Source: Aradus depressus (lineage: Eukaryota > Arthropoda > Insecta > Hemiptera > Aradidae). From it: a stretch of DNA of 64,000 nt. Of this stretch, positions 61,985 through 64,000 are shown in pieces. The DNA lies in contig OY759218.1 in the NCBI GenBank assembly GCA_963662175.1, forward strand, positions 6,440,001-6,504,000. Reading direction: 5' to 3'. The notes beneath the pieces are model-generated. The model saw nothing but the letters and a program-made list of their open reading frames with translations, had not been told where the DNA came from and did not search any database. The stretch's first letter is position 1. Every line of letters starts with the position of its first letter. The translations under genes and the position numbers were made by a program.

Positions 61985-62490
61985 TACATTTAAATCATTA
62001 TTTTTTATTATTTATATAATACATTTTTTTTTCTCTTTTTTTGTATTTTGTATTAGCATTTCATTTCTTTCTTTCTTTCATTTATATATGTATATAGATA
62101 TTTTATAATTGTTATTGTTATTTTGTTTCCTTTCTCTTTTCTATATTTCGCACACTGAGACCTGAGGAAGGGACGTGACAACGTCCCGAAATGTAGTCGT
62201 GAAAAAGACACTTCCGGAAAAGTTATCAAAAATTATTATCTTAATTTTAAGTAAATTAAAAAATGTATCTACTATATTTATTATATACTTTATATTATTA
62301 TTTTTGCACTCATATTTTTTATTCTATTTTTTAGTAGTATCGTTAATTCTGATCCTTCTGATATGTGTCAGCCTCTAACAGTTAGTATCTATTTAAGTAA
62401 CTAATTTATAACCTGTCTTAATGTAAACATTCGTATGACGTATCCTATTACCATGTCATGGTGCAACACATGAAAAATAAAACTTAATAT
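61985..62490 (+). mobile_element. Penelope-like 3' region with a hammerhead-like motif
   Basis: An AT-rich leader similar to 10780-10900, then the hammerhead-like motif at 62162-62191, then TTTTTTAGTAGTATCGTTAA and the 3' block shared with 7660-7806, ending in ATGGTGCAAC and an A-rich tail at about 62486. The region has no reverse-transcriptase or GIY-YIG coding, so it is non-autonomous or truncated. Family assignment rests on the hammerhead and is inference. Confidence 0.5.
62162..62191 (+). ncRNA. Hammerhead-ribozyme-like motif 8
   Basis: CTGAGGA (62162-62168; the fifth core base may be any base), A, GGGACG/CGTCCC (6-bp perfect stem II, loop TGACAA) and GAAA (62188-62191). Related to motif 3 at 13795. 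Confidence 0.5.
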
Positions 62491-62529
62491 AGAAAAATCA
62501 CTGCACATCACATTTACACTTCGAGAAAC

Positions 62530-63030
62530 ATGCCCCGCCGTTTTTATCTACGACAAGCCCCTCCCTCAAACTGATACTGTACAGTAATTAGGATTGACAT
62601 GGAACCCTCACACACGAAACACGCTGAACCGTCTAAAATACTCTACAGACTTCTAAATAGACAATCAAAATTAGACATACAAAAACGGAACTGTTACACT
62701 TACTTACTTAGACCGTTATGGACATGAGGATCACAGAAATACGGTTCAGCAAAAACATCCAACATCAAACGAATTCAGGCGTTTCAATCAAAAACCCTCA
62801 GACATGATAACATAGGCCTCACCATACATAAACAACAGAACATTTCATAATGATCTCATGATGGACACACAGTACCCGAACAATACAAACTTACATACGG
62901 TTTTTTAGCAAACTTTACACAAATACAAACCCAGAAATACGTACATTATCTTCACAACCCTTACCACAAAAACCCCCCACGAAGGTTGAAGAGAAGGTGG
63001 AACAGCGACTTATTGCCACCTTGAATCATA
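62530..63030 (+). pseudogene. Jockey-like LINE C-terminal fragment
   Basis: Broken frames: TWNPHTRNTLNRLKILYRLL, NRQSKLDIQKR, LLRPLWT, then KYGSAKTSNIKRIQAFQSKT, and a closing YHKNPPRRLKRRWNSDLLPP-stop. Same block order as 9066-10419 (LLNK-SKL, LKPLWTYGQELWGSTKASN, RRLKR-W). Many stops. No catalytic motif remains. Confidence 0.8.
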
Positions 63031-63635
63031 TTCGTTATTAATATTTTTCAACATTATTTTCCTTTACTTTTATTATCTCTATTACTACCCATTCATCAAA
63101 ATATTCTTTAAATTCCTTTTTATTATTTTTTTTTTTGTTTTTGTCCCAATAATTAAGATACATTTTCGTCCCGAGGTGAGTGGCCTTCCTCTCCCACGCC
63201 ATTAACGCCACCATATCTATACGTACCATCATAGATGCTGGTTGTTGCACCCTAGCAACAGTTGTATCTTTATAAATAAAAGATGCAAAAAAAAAGAAAA
63301 AGGTACAGTTGACTCCGTGATTCCATCCTGAAAATTAGATTTCTTCCTATCATACAGAAATAAGTGAATTTCTGTTATTTCCTGCTTAACTTAATATTCG
63401 TCCAATATCCCTTTTGCTCGATCAGACAGAATTTTAAGTAAGATTTTTGATGTAAAAAGAGAACTAAATTAGAGTGAAAAGAAAAAAAGAAAATTAAAAT
63501 AGGCATACCATTTCACGAGGTTTCCGTGTTCGGCTGGTGTCCGAAGGGAATTTTTGTAGAGAAGAACATTCGGATATTTGAATTTGGAAGCAGTGTTAGT
63601 TCCGATAAACGAACATTTAATAAAAAAACTTACAA
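63031..63635. other. Unassigned sequence
   Basis: No recognised feature. Confidence 0.3.
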
Positions 63636-63639
63636 CTGT

Positions 63640-63928
63640 AATAACACCTGATAGAATTAATACATCAACACAACTTTTGTATGTGTTAGAATTACAAAAG
63701 ATACCTCAAGATTTCCCATTTGGATTTTGAATAGGAAAGGAAGTTCAGGGTTGAAATTTACTCTAAAACTGTTATAACTCATAAGATCAATGTATCGACA
63801 TAACTTTTATATATGGATTTAAAAGTACAAAAAATACCTGAAGATTTACTCTAAAACTTAATAAATCTCAAACCCTGAACTTCTTTTCCTATTGAAAATC
63901 CAAATGGAAAATCTTCAGATGTCTTTTG

Positions 63929-63931
<3 letters not shown>
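63640..63931. repeat. Hairpin of two ~58-bp arms, with CTTCCCC-like modules inside
   Basis: 63698-63755 (CCATTTGGATTTTGAATAGG) is the inverse of 63872-63929 (CCTATTGAAAATCCAAATGG), with AACCCTGAACTTC at the arms' inner ends. The loop holds a module-like sequence (TAAGATCAATGTATCGACAT), and a similar one lies just left (TAGAATTAATACATCAACAC). Confidence 0.75.
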
Positions 63932-63961
<30 letters not shown>

Positions 63962-64000
63962 CTTTTGGCTTTATGTACAGTGCATATTAGCCATGTCAAT
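63932..64000 (-). repeat. Poly(T) and retroelement tail at the window edge
   Basis: T30 at 63932-63961, then CTTTTGGCTTTATGTACAGT and GCATATTAGCCATG. The same sequence without the long run is at 34190-34250. Read on the minus strand it is a 3' end with a poly(A) tail, and the element body lies beyond the window. Confidence 0.6.

Overview
This looks like a piece of an AT-rich, transposon-dense animal nuclear genome, most likely an arthropod. The reasons are the mix of mobile-element families (Tc1/mariner, a DUF4817-type mariner, hAT, a Helitron, a Transib-like element, several LINE clades, a tRNA-derived SINE, and Penelope-like pieces with hammerhead-ribozyme-like motifs) and the lack of bacterial gene layout. 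A copepod or a hemipteran-type insect would fit, but the sequence does not settle this. I found no convincing intact host gene, no rRNA and no functional tRNA. Almost every open reading frame over 60 codons is either a chance frame in a repeat or a broken transposon protein.

Layout. 1-330: GC-rich start with a short bacterial-looking coding end and a perfect 48-bp palindrome. 0.5-3 kb: LINE fragments and the first copies of the dominant repeat. 3.7-4.4 kb: a poly-C-rich satellite. 9.1-10.6 kb: a LINE split by a small hammerhead-bearing element with a clean 10-bp target duplication. 10.9-12.3 kb: stacked hairpins and a hAT-like element. 16.8-17.7 kb: a Tc1 element containing a SINE. 20.5-21.9 kb: a Helitron containing a hAT element. 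22.4-25.2 kb: four LINE fragments. 26.1-30.8 kb: a recent direct duplication and a 49-bp tandem array. 36.7-38.1 kb: a long-inverted-repeat mariner with a decayed transposase. 40.3-42.1 kb: two nested elements with terminal inverted repeats. 43.0-53.7 kb: a mariner fragment, an inverted duplication, a 115-bp tandem triplication and a large fold-back. 55.4-58.2 kb: an LTR-element gag relic, a second hammerhead-type insertion and the Transib-like element. 61.2-64 kb: Penelope-like pieces, a LINE and a hairpin.

The most abundant sequence is one modular repeat, here called the CTTCCCC family, with about 35 complete or partial copies in both orientations. One end is a hairpin (arms CTTCCCC and GGGGAAG around TATAC...GTATA). 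The other carries the inverted motif GCTGGGGAAGTA followed by a conserved flank and often a T-run. The interior is a variable number of roughly 115-130 bp modules, and most of the long G or C runs arise inside these modules. In the entries below, '+' copies have the hairpin end on the right and '-' copies on the left.

Nothing here forms an operon or pathway. The functional logic is that of parasites living on one another: SINEs that depend on LINEs, non-autonomous DNA elements that depend on absent transposases, and hammerhead-bearing elements that probably depend on Penelope-like reverse transcriptase. The items most worth a second look are the Transib-like element with RAG-signal-like termini, the hammerhead-bearing insertions with target duplications, the CTTCCCC modular repeat, and the bacterial-like left edge.
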